64,000 nucleotides of DNA from Malania oleifera (GCF_029873635.1 NC_080421.1:2418001-2482000), one strand, 5' to 3'. Shown: positions 1 through 12,126, counted from the first letter of the stretch. A program made the numbers and translations. The notes: generated from the letters alone by a model not told the origin.

Positions 1-785
1 TCGTCACTTTATTAATCTCCCTATAATCTATGCACATCCTCATAGACTCATCCTTCTTCTTTACAAATAGCACTGGAGCTTCCCACGGCGATACACTAGG
101 ACGTATGAAGCCCTTATCAAGTAAATCCTGCAACTGATCCTTCAATTTTTCCAACTCTGCCAGCGCCATTCTATACGGTGCTTTAGAAATCGGCGCTGTA
201 CCTGGAAATAGATCAATGGGAAAATCTACTTCACGATCAGGCGGCAGCCCTGGTAATTCATCTGGGAACACGTCTGTAAATTCTTTCACCACAGGTGTGT
301 TAATAAGCTTTAATTCATTTTCTGACATTTCCTTCACAAAAGCCACGAATCCCAGACAGTCATTCTGGAGCAGTCTCCTTACCTGAATAGCTAAGACCAT
401 CTGAGGTACAGATTGCACTCGTGACCCTGTAAATCTGAATTCTGATTTCCCTAGAGGTCTGAAAATCACTTCTCTTGCACGACAGTCTATAATAGAAGAA
501 TTAGCTGCTAGCCAATTCATGCCAAAGATAGTGTCAAACCCATGCATATCCAGTACCACCAAATCAGTAGATAAAATTCTCCCCTGAACATCAACTGGAT
601 AACCACGGAGCATCTTACTACATTTCACTGTTGACCCGGTCGGTGTTGCCACTAACAGTTCAACATCGAATGATTGCGTTTCCGCCCCACATAATTTAAC
701 ACACCCCAAGGACACAAACGAGTGTGTGGCACTAGAATCAAAAAGTGCAATAACTTTAAATGAAAATACATTAACAGTACCTGTC
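1..785 (-). pseudogene. pol: Element A pol start (protease to reverse transcriptase)
   Basis: Minus-strand translation shows a retropepsin-like stretch near 690-760, then the segment [17 protein letters not shown] near 480-540 that corresponds to [16 protein letters not shown] of element B. The linker [16 protein letters not shown] follows near 210-260. The reverse-transcriptase block [17 protein letters not shown] lies near 65-115, and the frame leaves the window at position 1. Order and motifs are those of Ty3/Gypsy chromoviruses. It is a fossil reading frame with few breaks in view. Confidence 0.88.
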
Positions 786-789
786 ACCA

Positions 790-1873
790 CGTCACCAGCT
801 GCCTCAGCGTCGCCCCGGCGTCAAAGAGAAAACTCTGGCTGGGGCCATATTCCTCTGCTGGCCTCCTTGTGGTGCCTGGTAATCTCCTCGTGCAGGTCTA
901 GGAGCAGGAGCAGTACCAGTCTGTGTCGGACATTCCCTCATCATATATCCTGGCTCCCCGCACCTGTAGCAAACACCTTACCCGGCATGACACTCCTCGA
1001 GGTACCTCTTCTCGCAAGATGGACAAGCTGGAGATGGCTGCACACCCTGGAAACCGCGATTCCCGGTCTCCTATCTCTGGTCTCTATAATAGCCACCTCT
1101 CTTCCATGAACTACACCCAACCCCCTGTTAGGAACTAGAAGGTATGGATCTCTTCTTCTACCTCTGCTCCTCAACCTCCAATCGTTCACCAATCTCTGCT
1201 ATAGTAGTTCTATCCATTAGTTCAGCGAAATCCTGCAACTTCAGAATCGATACCTGCTTATAAATTTCCCTTCTCAGACCTCTCTCAAACTGTCGTATCT
1301 TCTTCACTTCATTTGGAATGATGTACAGGGCGAAGCGATATAGCTCGATGAACCTCACCGCGTACTGCTGTACTGACAGCTGTCCCTGCTTCAGATTTAA
1401 GAACTCCTCAACTTAGCCTCCCTGAACGAGGCTGGAAAATACCTGTCGAAGAATATTTCTTTAAACTGCTCCCACGTCATCTCCACAGGTACAATCCTCT
1501 GCTGCTCTAATAATCTCACCGCCGACCACCATCTATCGGCATCTCCAGTCAGTTTATATGTGGTAAATAGTACCCTCTCCTCCTCCGAACACTACAGCAC
1601 TGCAAATATTTTCTTTATCTCCTGCACCTAGTTTTCAGCAACTGCAGGATCTGTCCCTCCTGAGAAGGTTGGAGGAATTATCTTAATAAACTTCTCAATC
1701 GAACTATCGTGGCCTGCCGATGGACCACCCTGTTCTTTCAAACTCTTGACAATTTATGCCATAACCTGTTGTGCCACGCTACGTAAAATGGCATCTTAAT
1801 CACTACCCGCAGCGCCTGAGGGTCCAGCACCCTCACTCCCATTGGCGTGGGCACTATTACCACCAAGGTCCAT
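790..1873 (-). pseudogene. gag: Element A gag (capsid/nucleocapsid) remnant
   Basis: The frame opens at an ATG at 1873 with MDLGGN and holds a retrotransposon gag domain, with RFALYIIPNEVKKIRQFERG near 1260-1330. Near 925-955 lies a nucleocapsid knuckle-type motif, CYRCGEPGYMMREC. The start matches in position and style the gag of element H at 63122 (MDLRNS) and of element B at 31202 (MEPKDN). Gag would coat the element RNA in cytoplasmic particles. The copy is broken in a few places and is not expected to make protein. Confidence 0.85.
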
Positions 1874-2173
1874 TCTGAAAAACATATAACTTAACTCAAA
1901 ACCTCCTTCTCTATACATATCACTCAACTCATATAGTATATCTTCTTATTTAATTCGTCTCTCCTGATTTTAATTCAAGGTTCAATCCTGCAACCTAGAT
2001 ACCCAATCCGACGATAGTTTACAATGACTTTCCTGAAATCGTCACCCCAGGAAAATCACACAAACCACTACGGAAGTCCTACATCTAGACTACAAAATCA
2101 GACCTCAAACCCTATTATCCTATACTCTGGTATTATTACTGCTGCACTCTAGAGTCTACAGAACCTAGTATCC

Positions 2174-2190
2174 TAGGCTTTGATAACAAA
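2174..2190 (-). other. Primer binding site of element A
   Basis: Directly inside the LTR, the minus strand reads TTTGTTATCAAAGCC. It resembles the site of element H (TTTGGTATCAAAGCC at 62739) and follows the TGGTATCA-type pattern complementary to the 3' end of a Met tRNA. This fixes the orientation of element A and marks 2191 as the LTR edge. Confidence 0.7.
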
Positions 2191-3065
2191 TGTAACAACC
2201 CTAAATTTCCTTAATATAAAATGTAACATGAAAAATAAAATGGTCAACCCGAACCTGTGGGTAACGGGGACACCTATCAATCACAGCGGAAACCTAAGCA
2301 GTAGTAAACATAAAATCTCAATCATCCAACCATAAAACATAATACCTGAGTTTACTATATCATCAAAATATTGTTCCTATATACAACCTCCAAAAATTCA
2401 AAATACACTAGGACCATACAACAAAAATCTCCTGATCCTAGTTCAACGCTTACCCTTATAGTAGGGAAGCTCCAATCACTCAACGGCAGCCTTGACCCGC
2501 TGGTCTCTCTGGATTTCTTGAAAATCATTTAATGTTCGGGGGTGAGACACTTCTCAGTAAGGGAAAATAAACTAAATACAGCTATGTGGTAACATGAATA
2601 TTTAATGTAATTATACATATACAGTACATTTCGTACATCTGTAGACATTTATCATAACATACTAAATAATCATATACTTTCATAATTGTTGATAAATCAT
2701 ATCATACGTAAACATCTGTTATATTGATAATACTAAAAATATTCCCAGGATGAATAGCTAGCTAATGTCATGTATTACCCCCCATGACAGGTTGTGCAGC
2801 CCGAAGGCGGGACCCGACAATGGCTGGCCGACCACTACTGAGTCAAATATGTCTGTAAGTATGATGAGCCCGCCACACCCTGGTCCGAACCGCCAGGTGG
2901 ACGTCCACACTCTATTGAAAGCCACATCAACTATCCATCTCCCATCCCCTCGTGGGATGGTTAGCACTAATCTGAACGTAGATATCTGATCTACATATAG
3001 CTACGGTACCGAGCTCCTGAAACTGAACTAAACTAACATCCGAGTTCTAATAACAAATAATACAT

Positions 3066-3235
3066 GATATAATAGCGGCCTCGTTTCGATCATTTTCATA
3101 AATACGGCCTCGCGCTGAAATCATACATACGGCCTCGTGCCGAAAACATAAATACGACCTCGTGCTGAAAACATAAATGCGGCCTCGTGTCGAAAACATA
3201 AATAAATATGGCCTCGCGTCGGAATCATTTCAAGT
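3066..3235. repeat. LTR-internal minisatellite, about 28-bp unit
   Basis: Five to six imperfect tandem copies of a unit like CGGCCTCGTGCCGAAAACAT, separated by AT-rich bases. It sits between the donor-like and acceptor-like signals of LTR A1. The unit is unrelated to the minisatellites at the same relative place in neighbouring LTRs. Confidence 0.85.
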
Positions 3236-3914
3236 ATATACATTATAAAAATAAATCCATTATCATATATTTGTCAAAATCATCATAACATAACACATTT
3301 TTTCATAATACCTAAAAATATGCTTTGCTCGTAAAATCTTTCATATCATATTACATTTCACGTAAAATAATATTCATGCCACACATATCCTGTATAAAAA
3401 TCATACTTCCAATTCTAAAATCATAATTTTCTGACATCTCATACATATATACACGTTTCAATATAATATCAGTAATTTTCAAGAAATCAATTTGCTCATA
3501 ATAATTCTAATTTTGTGTAAAAAGTAACTGTTTTAATTTATTCCCTTACCTGACTACTGAGAAAGCACCTAAAATATCCTGGCCTAATTCCCGTAGGATA
3601 TCCTGATCAATACTCTGAAACTGAAAACTTCCAGTTTTAAACTTCAGTATTTCTACGCGTACATCATTTCCTATAACTGTCGTAATATCAAATTTGATTT
3701 AAAAAACCTTACCTCAACTTAGGGATGATTTCCAACTCGCTTTCACCAACGATCCGCTCTGGCAAATTTGGAGAGAACTTCCCCAAGAGCATCGTGGTGA
3801 CTTCGGATTGTCGATCCGACGTAAATCTGGCCCAAAATCGATAAGAGAGAGAGAGGAAGAGAGTTAACTTAGTTAAGAAGATAAAAATCAGATTTTTGTA
3901 TATATATATAGAAC

Positions 3915-4105
3915 TGGATTCATCGACGAGCCACGTCATTCGTCGACGAATCCTTCATTAATTTCGTCGACAAAATTCAGTCATCGTTGATGAAATTCAG
4001 TCGGCTCAAAACCTCTATTTGTATTTCTTCGTCGACGAAATTCAGTTTTTGTCGACGAATTCTTTTAAGCCCTCATCGACGAATCCCCTGTATTCGTCAA
4101 CGAAG
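3915..4105. repeat. Array of CGTCGACGA-type palindromes in the U3 of LTR A1
   Basis: About eight exact or slightly decayed copies of TTCGTCGACGAA lie within 190 bp next to the TATA-like stretch of A1. Decayed copies differ mostly by C-to-T or G-to-A, as expected for methylated CG sites. They may be promoter elements or silencing targets; the sequence alone does not decide. Confidence 0.85.
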
Positions 4106-5145
4106 CCCTAGTGATCCCCCCTCGGTTATTTCTTCCAAAGTGCAATGTCACAACTTGCTCATTTTTCCACATATATTTTTTTTATAATATCAATATCACA
4201 TATCCCATATCCCATATTCCAACCTCAAATATCCTTGGATCCGTGGGTACTAGGGATACATCAGAGCACAAAACGGAAGCTTAAGCAGCAGAAAATATAC
4301 ATACCGTCATATCATACATCACAACATACCAGAGTTACTACAATCACTGTACTTCCATATATACATCCCAAAAATGAAATCTAGGGACAATTCCCACAAA
4401 ACCATACTATCCCTACCAAAAACTTACCCTTCAAAAAGGGCAGATAAACCACTCTAGATCAGCGAGGCTTTTCTCGCTCTCCTATCAGGGGCTCTTCTGA
4501 AAAGTTTGTAAAATTTAGGGGTGAGACACCTCTCAGTAAGGGAAATAAACTAATACTAGTGTGTGACAACATGAATATTCTGTGTTCAACATATACCATA
4601 CATAACATGTTCAGTACTATTTATCAAATATGGGAAAACATACATATACCATTAGAACATGGCAGAACATACTGCATTTTTCATAATCATATTTCATATC
4701 ATATAATAATAATAACATAAAACATTCCTGGTAGGTTAGTTGGCTGTTGTCATGTATTACCCCCACATGACTAGGTTGTGTGGCCCAAATGCGAGACCTG
4801 ACAATGGTTGGTCGACCACTGCCAAGTCAAACAGTAGTTTGTAGGTCTGATGAGTCTGCCAGACCTAGTCCGTACACCAGTGGCGATCAGCACACTTCTT
4901 ATAAACCACATTGACCATCCGATCTCACACCACTTCGTACAGCGGCGTTAACACAAATATCATGATCACGAAGACCATGGACACATAGCAACGGTACCGT
5001 GCAAGTGCTAGCCTAGATCAAGCCAACCAGGTTCTGATACTATATAACATATGTTAAAACTGTGATACAAGGATATCTCATATCGTTAATTAACAGATTA
5101 ATCATATCATTTTGCATATATACATATATCATGAAAATCATCGGC

Positions 5146-5425
5146 CGTACGCGGGTATTACACATTTTATCATAGCACGGCTTATTCGTCGACAATCACA
5201 TCATAGCACAACTCGTATGCTGGCAAATCACAACATAGCACGGCCCGTACACTGGCAAATCATATCATAGCACAGCCCGTACGCTGGCAAATCACAACAT
5301 AGCACAGTTCGTACACCAACAAACCATATCATAGCATAGCCTGTACGCTGACAAATCATAACATAGCACGACATATACGTCGGCAACCCACATATATAAA
5401 AATGTCGGCCCGTACACCGGTTTTC
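5146..5425. repeat. LTR-internal minisatellite, about 38-bp unit
   Basis: Roughly seven imperfect copies of a unit built on GCACGGCCCGTACGCTGGCA plus an AT-rich linker. It occupies the same place in LTR A2 as the unrelated array at 3066-3235 does in A1. Confidence 0.88.
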
Positions 5426-5559
5426 CCATTATAAAACCCATATCATAATCCAGAAAACAGTATTTCACAACATTTTATACTCATGCCACACTGAACAAGT
5501 TTTCTATATTCAACTTACGATCATATTCAACAATATTTCCCAAATATAAATCATATATC

Positions 5560-5564
<5 letters not shown>

Positions 5565-5602
<38 letters not shown>
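5565..5602. repeat. (TA)n microsatellite
   Basis: An almost pure TA run of nearly 40 bp inside LTR A2. Confidence 0.95.
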
Positions 5603-5603
<1 letters not shown>

Positions 5604-5942
5604 CAAGAATTAAACGCTATATATATTCTCAAAAAGAACTAACTTAATTTATCGCCTTACCTGATTCCTGCAAAGCCCCTAAGAAAATCTTCCTTACACC
5701 CGCAAGATTCCCAACTCAACAACCTTGGAAACGAAAACTCGTAGAATTAAAGTTCAGTATTTTTACGCGTATATCACTTTCTTCAACTGTAAAAAATCCA
5801 AATATTGAGTATAAAACCTTACCTTGGATTTGGGATGAAATCCAACTTCGTTTCCCTAACGATCCGCTTCGGTAGACTTGTAGAGAACTTCGCTAGGAAC
5901 ATCGTGGTGGCTTCGATTTATCGATCCGGCGTAAAACTGGCT

Positions 5943-5974
5943 CGAAATCGAAGAGAGAAAGAGAGAGAGAGTTG

Positions 5975-6048
<74 letters not shown>
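5943..6048. repeat. (GA)n microsatellite
   Basis: An almost uninterrupted GA run of about 100 bp near the transcription-start side of LTR A2. GA/TC runs recur at this place in the LTRs at 3841-3863 (short), 8121-8152, 17091-17112, 26053-26086 and 33214-33233, so a short GA tract near the start site is a habit of these LTRs. Reading frames over it are low-complexity artefacts. Confidence 0.95.
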
Positions 6049-6049
<1 letters not shown>

Positions 6050-6474
6050 AATGGGGCTTCCTAGGGAGGCTTGTACAATTATATATATTAATATTATAAT
6101 AACTTAGTAATTGAAGCAAAGTTTCTTACAGAAGTTTGTACAACTTTATATATATATTAATATTATCGTAACTTACTAATTAAAGCAAAGCTTCTTGGAG
6201 AAGCTTGTACAACTTTTTATAGATGACATATATATAATAATAACTTACTTATATATATATATATATATATATTTCTTATCATACTATTCATTTTACTTGT
6301 TAACTTAATTAATTTAATTTATTTTATTATTTTATTATTATTATTATTTTAAATTTTATTTTTTTTCTCGATTACTACATTTGTCGTCGACGAAGTTGAC
6401 TTTCTCCTTCTATTACTGTTTTCATTTCCCTTCCTCTTTATTATTTAAATTCCATTTTTATTTGGGTTGTCACA

Positions 6475-6532
6475 ACAACCCTGTCATGAGGGGTTAAATC
6501 ATGACATACAATTAACCACAGGGAAGTTTTCA

Positions 6533-6618
<86 letters not shown>

Positions 6619-7089
6619 TTTACAGAGACAGGCTTCTATTATTTGTATTGTATTCACAAATCCAGTTATACATGATTATATAGAAATAGATTTTTATAGT
6701 AATGTAACTCATTTGCCACACACTAGCAATAACATATTTCGTCTTACTGAACGTCGTCTCATCCCATAATTTAACATTTTTCAGGTGATCCAAGTAGGCG
6801 AGCAAAGCTTGCAGCTAGAGGGGCTTCTGTACTGCCCTATTATTAGGGTAAGTATTTTTAGGAGTATTTTTGTATAGTCCTAGCCCAGTTGTGGGTATTA
6901 TGGGGAACAGTCATACATGTATATTTTGGAGAATATGTTAGCACTCTGGTATTGTATATATGGTTGCGTTTATATGAATTTCGCTTCACGCTATTTAGGT
7001 TAATGGTTTGGTTTAATCTAGTTTGGTATCAAAGCATTATACATTTCATAGTATTGGAAAAAAATAATAATAAATAGCAGGTCGTTACA
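6475..7089 (+). mobile_element. Plus-oriented Gypsy LTR, 3' fragment
   Basis: It matches the last part of the solo LTR at 16783-18615 over most of its length: the hairpin TGTCATGA...TCATGACA, the block CTTACTGAACG...TCTCATCC, ATTTTTCAGGTGATCC, and the end GCAGGTCGTTACA at 7089. The first two thirds of the LTR are missing. It includes (ATT)n and (TA)n runs at 6536-6616. Confidence 0.8.
6536..6616. repeat. (ATT)n followed by (TA)n
   Basis: About 50 bp of ATT repeats followed by about 25 bp of TA repeats inside the LTR fragment. Confidence 0.95.
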
Positions 7090-7955
7090 GTTTTTTTTAA
7101 CATAAGATCTAAAGATGTTTTACCTTTTTTTTTTTTCTTTTTTTCTTTCCTTTTCTTTTGTTCTCGATTTTTCAATTCATCTTTATCCCTCTCTCTTACC
7201 TCTTTTGATCCCTCTCTTCTCTCTCTCTCTCTCTCATCTCCCATTTCTCTTTATTTCTCTTTTTATAGCCCCTTTTCTACTTCTTTCCGATTCTAATTTC
7301 TTTTTCGATCTCTATATTGTCTTCTCTCCCCGACCTTCGCTTCTGCCACCAATTGTAGCCCTCTTTGGCGGAGCCACTCCCTCCCCAAGCTAGGTAGATC
7401 TCCCACCTTTCCCTCATCTCCCTCATCTTCTCATTTCTCTTTTTGTAGCCCCCTCTCTACCTCTCTTTCCATAGGCGGATCCAAAGGATCCCCCTAGGTA
7501 AAACTCTTTCCTCCTAATATCTCTTTATTTTTCTATTTACTTGTATGATTTTCTTGTGATTGTTTGTGAACTTTTATGGTTGTTTCTTAGTTTTTATCAA
7601 GATCCAAACGAGGGATTGGGGCTAATGGGCCCAATTTAGTTTAGGTAGAGTGGGCTCGGGTTAAATTGGGCAAGGCTAGTTAAGCCAATTTTATGTTAGG
7701 TTTAGGTTTGAGGCAATTTGGGCTTAGGTTTGTTATAGGCTAAGTCAAGTCCAACTAGGCCTTAGGGTTTCTGGGTTTAGTAGCTTAGGACAACCATTTT
7801 TTTCTTGTTTAATGGCATCCACTTCAACCTTTAAATTTAAACCGCCAAATATATGTTGCGACGTCCCAGAAGCAAGGGTGCTCGGTGAACCGTGAGGTAG
7901 AATAAAATATGATTTTTTAAAAATTTTGAAATTTGGAATCGCCACTAACTTATTT
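7090..7955 (+). other. Worn LTR-type sequence, no gene
   Basis: Pyrimidine-rich DNA with two similar segments (TTTATAGCCCC near 7265, TTTGTAGCCCC near 7445), then text ending in TTTGGAATCGCCACTAAC. That ending resembles the area around the LTR/interior junction of old Gypsy elements. Continuity resumes at 9852 after the solo LTR, so both sides are one older element or repeat. The short frames here are low-complexity. Confidence 0.5.
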
Positions 7956-8118
7956 TGTAGTAACCCGACCCCGAAAAAAAAAAAAAAAGATATTTTGGAG
8001 AAGATATTTTGAAAAGAGATATTTTGAGATATTTATATATAAATATCTTGGAGAAGATATTTATTTAGATTACTTAAGGGCTAAGTTAGGATTTATTCTA
8101 TAAATTCTCTTATTCTCT

Positions 8119-8153
<35 letters not shown>

Positions 8154-9851
8154 AGATCCTTAGCCGTTTGTCGTCCGTTTCCAAAAACGGAGGGTACTGC
8201 GTGGATCAAAAGAGGAAACTCTACACTTTTAGTGGATCGGATCGTTGTTTCGGAGAGTTTCGGGTTTTCCCAAGAATCGAGGTAGGAATCTGATCCTAAT
8301 TTTGATTGGATATTTGGATAGCAATAGAAAATATAGTAAGGTTATGTTCTGTGGTTTTAGGTTTTTGGGATCTCGGGTTGTCGTTTTGGACCGTTTTCGT
8401 TCAAAGTTTCATTTCAAATATAAGGTAAGGGGAATTTGATTACAACAGCATATTTGGAAAACTAAATAGCTAAAAAGCTAGTTTATATTATTATTTATGA
8501 TTTAACTGCTTATTTGTAAAATTCTACCAAACAGAGATGCCGGTTTGACGATTTTACGGTTTTTGGTAAAAACGAGGATTTCGATATGTGATCTCCAAAT
8601 TTTACAAATATTGTTTATTTGTATTTATACTATAGTAGGAGAGGCTCGAATCCTTTATTTATTCAGTTAAACTATGTATATTGAATTTCTATCATTTAGC
8701 GGGTTTTTGTATTAAACTTGTGTGATATATGTTGAAATGGAAATGAATGTATTTTTTATACTACTGATATAGAATATGGGAATGAAATTCCAATTTGTTA
8801 TACTGACAATGTGATAAACAGAGGCTGATGATACATCGAGCCGCATTAGTAAACAAAGAGGGGTAAACTGAGTGGAAAGACGCTGGTTTGAACCCATTGG
8901 AATTATTTATATACTATTGATATAGATTATGGGAGATAAAATCATATTTGTATAAATTGAATTTATGATACACGGAACCACAGCTTGAGATTCTCGAGAG
9001 GGTTAAAAAATACTTTCTTTGCAGAGTTGAAATAAACTACTGTTATATGATACGACACGATATCGTAGCTAGATATACACGTGCAACCACACGTACGAAA
9101 CGATGTGGGTACCAAGATGGTCGGCTAGTAGGATGAAACCATTGGCTGATATTGGGCCAATGGAGGCAATCAGATCGTATGTAGGTACTCGGCAATGTCT
9201 GCACGAACAGGGCATTGACGAGTACCAGTGCACAACCCGAGCCACGGGGTAAAACTGGTTATAGGGATATTTTGCTGTTGGTCATCTGATAAATCATTAA
9301 ATGGTCGAAAGACAGATGTGAGAATTTTGTAATATGAATAATGATATACCTGATGCATTACTGTATTGAAAATATTTGATTTATATTCCAGATGTTGAAT
9401 GAAAATATGCATGTATGCAGTCACACACTGTTGTAACTCCTTCTTCCTTACTGAGAGGTGTCTCACCCTATCTTACAACCTTTGTTTTCAGGTTCGTCCG
9501 TGCATCGGTCCTAGTAGATAAAGGGACTGGGGAGGTTATTTTGGTTAGGTTACGTAAGCATCTAAATTTTGTACTAAACTTGATGAAAGTCCTTTTTGGA
9601 GGGTTGTAATATGACGATTACTCTAAATCCGAATGTATGTAAATTATGGATGTATTAGTGAACTTTGGTATAAGACTAGTAGTAATCCCAATGGATGTTT
9701 ATGTTTTTCCGCGACATTTACATCATGATTATGTATGATTTACACCCGTATGTCCCTATTTAGGGAGGGTTGTTTCCATATCTTGAACAGGTATAGGTAT
9801 TTGATGTATGTGAGTGACACCTGAGTCCATGTAAAGGGCCGGATCGTTACA
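7956..9851 (+). mobile_element. Solo LTR with perfect target duplication
   Basis: Starts TGTAGTAACCCGACC and ends GGATCGTTACA, flanked by TATTT at 7951-7955 and 9852-9856. It carries the shared leader layout: donor-like at 8282, acceptor-like ending 8360, donor-like GTAAGG at 8425, the TGAGAGGTGTCTCA hairpin at 9450-9463 and the acceptor-like TTTTCAG ending 9491. No interior is present, so it is the product of LTR-LTR recombination. Confidence 0.9.
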
Positions 9852-10667
9852 TATTTTCTATTGTGTAGTTAAAACACCCAATTAATACTTAAACAATAGT
9901 TTCAGTGTGCATATACGAGGATTGAGATTGGGAGTTCGATTATACGAGGGGAAGATATTCGCACACCCTACGCACCCTTCTACGAATGGTTCCTAATTAA
10001 TTAAGAATTATCCTCAAATTGAATTTAATAGTCTTTTATTTTACTCAATTTGAAAAATTATAAAATACTAAGGTACATGTAAAAAAATATGCCACACAAA
10101 TATTCACATAGTATATTTAATATAGAATATCCCTTAGAACTAAGACACATGAGGTTTAAAAAGGTCGTGCTTTTTTTTGAAATCATAGGGATGAAAATCG
10201 AGGAAATATTTTATGAAAATAACTCTCAGATTTATTTGCAAAATTTTGTAAAATTTTTCTAAATATTGAACAATATTTTGAAAATTTTCTGGGAGATTTT
10301 GGGAACCATTTTTTAGACCTCAAAAATATTTTTCAAAATTTTTCTCCGATTTTTCCTCTTTTTTTTTGATTTTTCATATTTTTCCTAAATTTTTAAATAA
10401 ATAAAATAAATAAGAAAATACGAGATTTCGGTTCAAAACTTGTTCAGTGGGGGTCAACCGGTTCAAGGGAACCTATCAAGGTCATCACAGGCCACGTGTT
10501 GTCTCAATCACCAACCTCCACTGACAGACCTCTCTCTCTCTCTCTCTACTCCCAATCTCTCCGTTCTCTACTTCCTCAATCTCTCCCTTTCTTCTCATCT
10601 CAGCGGGTCTCTCACTTTCTCAAACTCTCCGCCCTCTCTCTCTCTCTCTTCGTCGTTAATTGCATCA

Positions 10668-10695
10668 CCGCCGCCGCCGCCGCCGCCGCCGCCGA
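10668..10695. repeat. (CCG)n microsatellite
   Basis: Nine or so GCC/CCG units, unusual in this AT-rich setting. Confidence 0.9.
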
Positions 10696-12084
10696 TGCTC
10701 CGGATCCCAGCCCCGACTCCTCAGCCTTCGTCCGAAGTCGTGATCGTCTTCCAGGAAACGTTGACGGAAATCTCTTTGCCAGGTCGTCGTTGCTCTTCTG
10801 CTCTCTCGACCCTCCTCGGATCTACTCCGATTTTTGTTTTGTTGTTCTTTTTATTATTATTATTAGTATTTTTTTTATTTCTGTTCTTTTTTCTTATTCC
10901 CTTCTTTTCTATTCTTCTTTTTATCTTATTTCCCTCTCCGATCTAATTTCTTTTTTCTTTTGGCTTGTTTTGCAGGTTAAATATTTGGAGAATCAAAAAT
11001 CCCCAAATCGGAAATTCAAGATAAGTTCCCTTTTTTATTATTTTTATTCTCTTTGTTTGCATTTGATTTGAACAGATCACTTTGATATAGTTTGGTGAGT
11101 TTGTGTGGAATATGGTGATTCGGCGATTGAACCTAGGGATTCTGAGTTTGCTCAGAATGAGTCAACTCATTGAGTACTATTTTTGATAGCGAGTTGACTC
11201 GCCTAACTCAGTGAGTTTTGATTTAATTGATTTTAAAATAATTGGCTCCTCTATTATATTTTTTTTTATATGGGCCAAGACCGGTTATGTTTTTTTTTAT
11301 GTGGGCTTGAAAAAATTCGGGCCAGGGCTTTTCTCTTGAAAATATTAAGGTGTTGAAAATGGGCCCTATTTTTTATTTTTCATTTGGGCCAGCTTTCAAT
11401 CCCGGGTCTTTAGCTTTCAGAATTAAACCTGGGCCTGGGGTTCTTTTAATAGTGATCTAGGTCCAGGGGCTAAGGTCCAGCTGTACCTGGGCCTTGGGAT
11501 GGGTCAACGGGTCAAGCTATGCGTCGGGTTAGTGGGTCAGATTCGGTCTCGTGGGTCGGATCCGATTGATTTCAATACATTTCTACTCCTGTTTCGAATT
11601 GATATTAAATAAATAATATATGCAAGTATAAAGACCTACCTCTGTCTTCCACTCCTCCGTCTTTAAAGAGAAAACCGATAACCCCCCTGTGGTATAATGA
11701 TACTGCTGCAGGTAAATGGCTTTAATTTGATTTGCTTTGCTCTGGCTATTATGGGGTGCTGCTTCTTCGCTCCCAATTACTCGGTCTGATTGCTTCTGAT
11801 AAATCTCCAATTGCCTTCCGACTGCTTCCGAATTGCAGCTTCAGATTGCCTAGGTGATCTCTATGACTATATTGCTGCTTCAGGTGGCCGAGGTGATCTC
11901 TCTGACTATATGGCTACTATGATATTTCTCGGTATTCTCTCTGGGTACTCTCTGATAACCTTCTCCTCGCTCAGTTTTTTTTTGCTACTTCCTGCGCTCC
12001 ATCCAGCACTCTCCTCTCTTTTGTCCTCTCTTGGTGTGCATATTAGTAGAGTCCTAGACTTTATTTATTTATGTTGTATTTCAA

Positions 12085-12085
<1 letters not shown>

Positions 12086-12126
<41 letters not shown>

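Larger units (their letters stand above)
1..2190 (-). mobile_element. Element A: Ty3/Gypsy chromovirus, 5' part of the interior
   Basis: Reading the minus strand from 2190 leftwards gives a primer binding site, a leader, gag, protease and the start of reverse transcriptase; the rest lies beyond the left edge. The reverse-transcriptase start shows the chromovirus block [16 protein letters not shown] followed by [12 protein letters not shown], very close to element B, which has a chromodomain, so a Tekay/Del-type lineage is likely. It is a fossil with a handful of breaks over the visible part. The adjoining LTR is at 2191-4145. Lineage is inferred from motif resemblance only. Confidence 0.9.
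2191..4145 (-). mobile_element. LTR A1 (5' LTR of element A)
   Basis: It begins TGTAACAACCC on the plus strand, next to the primer binding site. On the minus strand it holds, in order, palindromes of the CGTCGACGA type (3915-4105), a TATA-like stretch near 3899-3911, a donor-like GAG|GTAAGG near 3712, a second CAG|GTAAGGG near 3550, a minisatellite (3070-3235), a hairpin at 2766-2789 and the conserved TGAGA...TCTCA block at 2540-2564. The outer end runs into the next LTR near 4145 and is not clean. About 1.95 kb. Confidence 0.8.
4146..6474 (-). mobile_element. LTR A2, a second minus-oriented Gypsy LTR
   Basis: Starts TGTCACAAC and ends TTGTCACA. It shares with A1 the block GGGTGAGACACCTCTCAG (4519-4543), the GTCATGT/ACATGAC hairpin (4749-4771), the GGTACCGT box near 4988, donor-like signals (near 5660 and 5820) and a minisatellite. 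It is a different copy of the same broad LTR group, placed head-to-tail with A1. No matching target duplication was found, so it may be a recombined or truncated LTR. Confidence 0.7.

Noticed and set aside
2176-2190. A tRNA gene near the LTR edges (also 47808 and 62739)
   Set aside because: Only the short primer-binding complement of a tRNA 3' end is present, not a full cloverleaf.
5146-5425. CRISPR-like spaced repeats
   Set aside because: Units are imperfect tandem copies without unique spacers, inside a plant LTR.
5805-6119. Frames on both strands over the GA repeat
   Set aside because: The predicted peptides are mostly Arg-Glu or Ser-Leu runs produced by the microsatellite.
7115-7393. 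Plus-strand frame of 92 codons, Phe/Leu/Ser-rich
   Set aside because: It is a pyrimidine tract translation; no domain or conserved start.
10440-11071. Two overlapping frames of 168 and 191 codons with Leu/Ser, Pro and Ala runs
   Set aside because: They consist of TC, CCG and T-rich tracts with no domain, and lie in worn LTR-type sequence.
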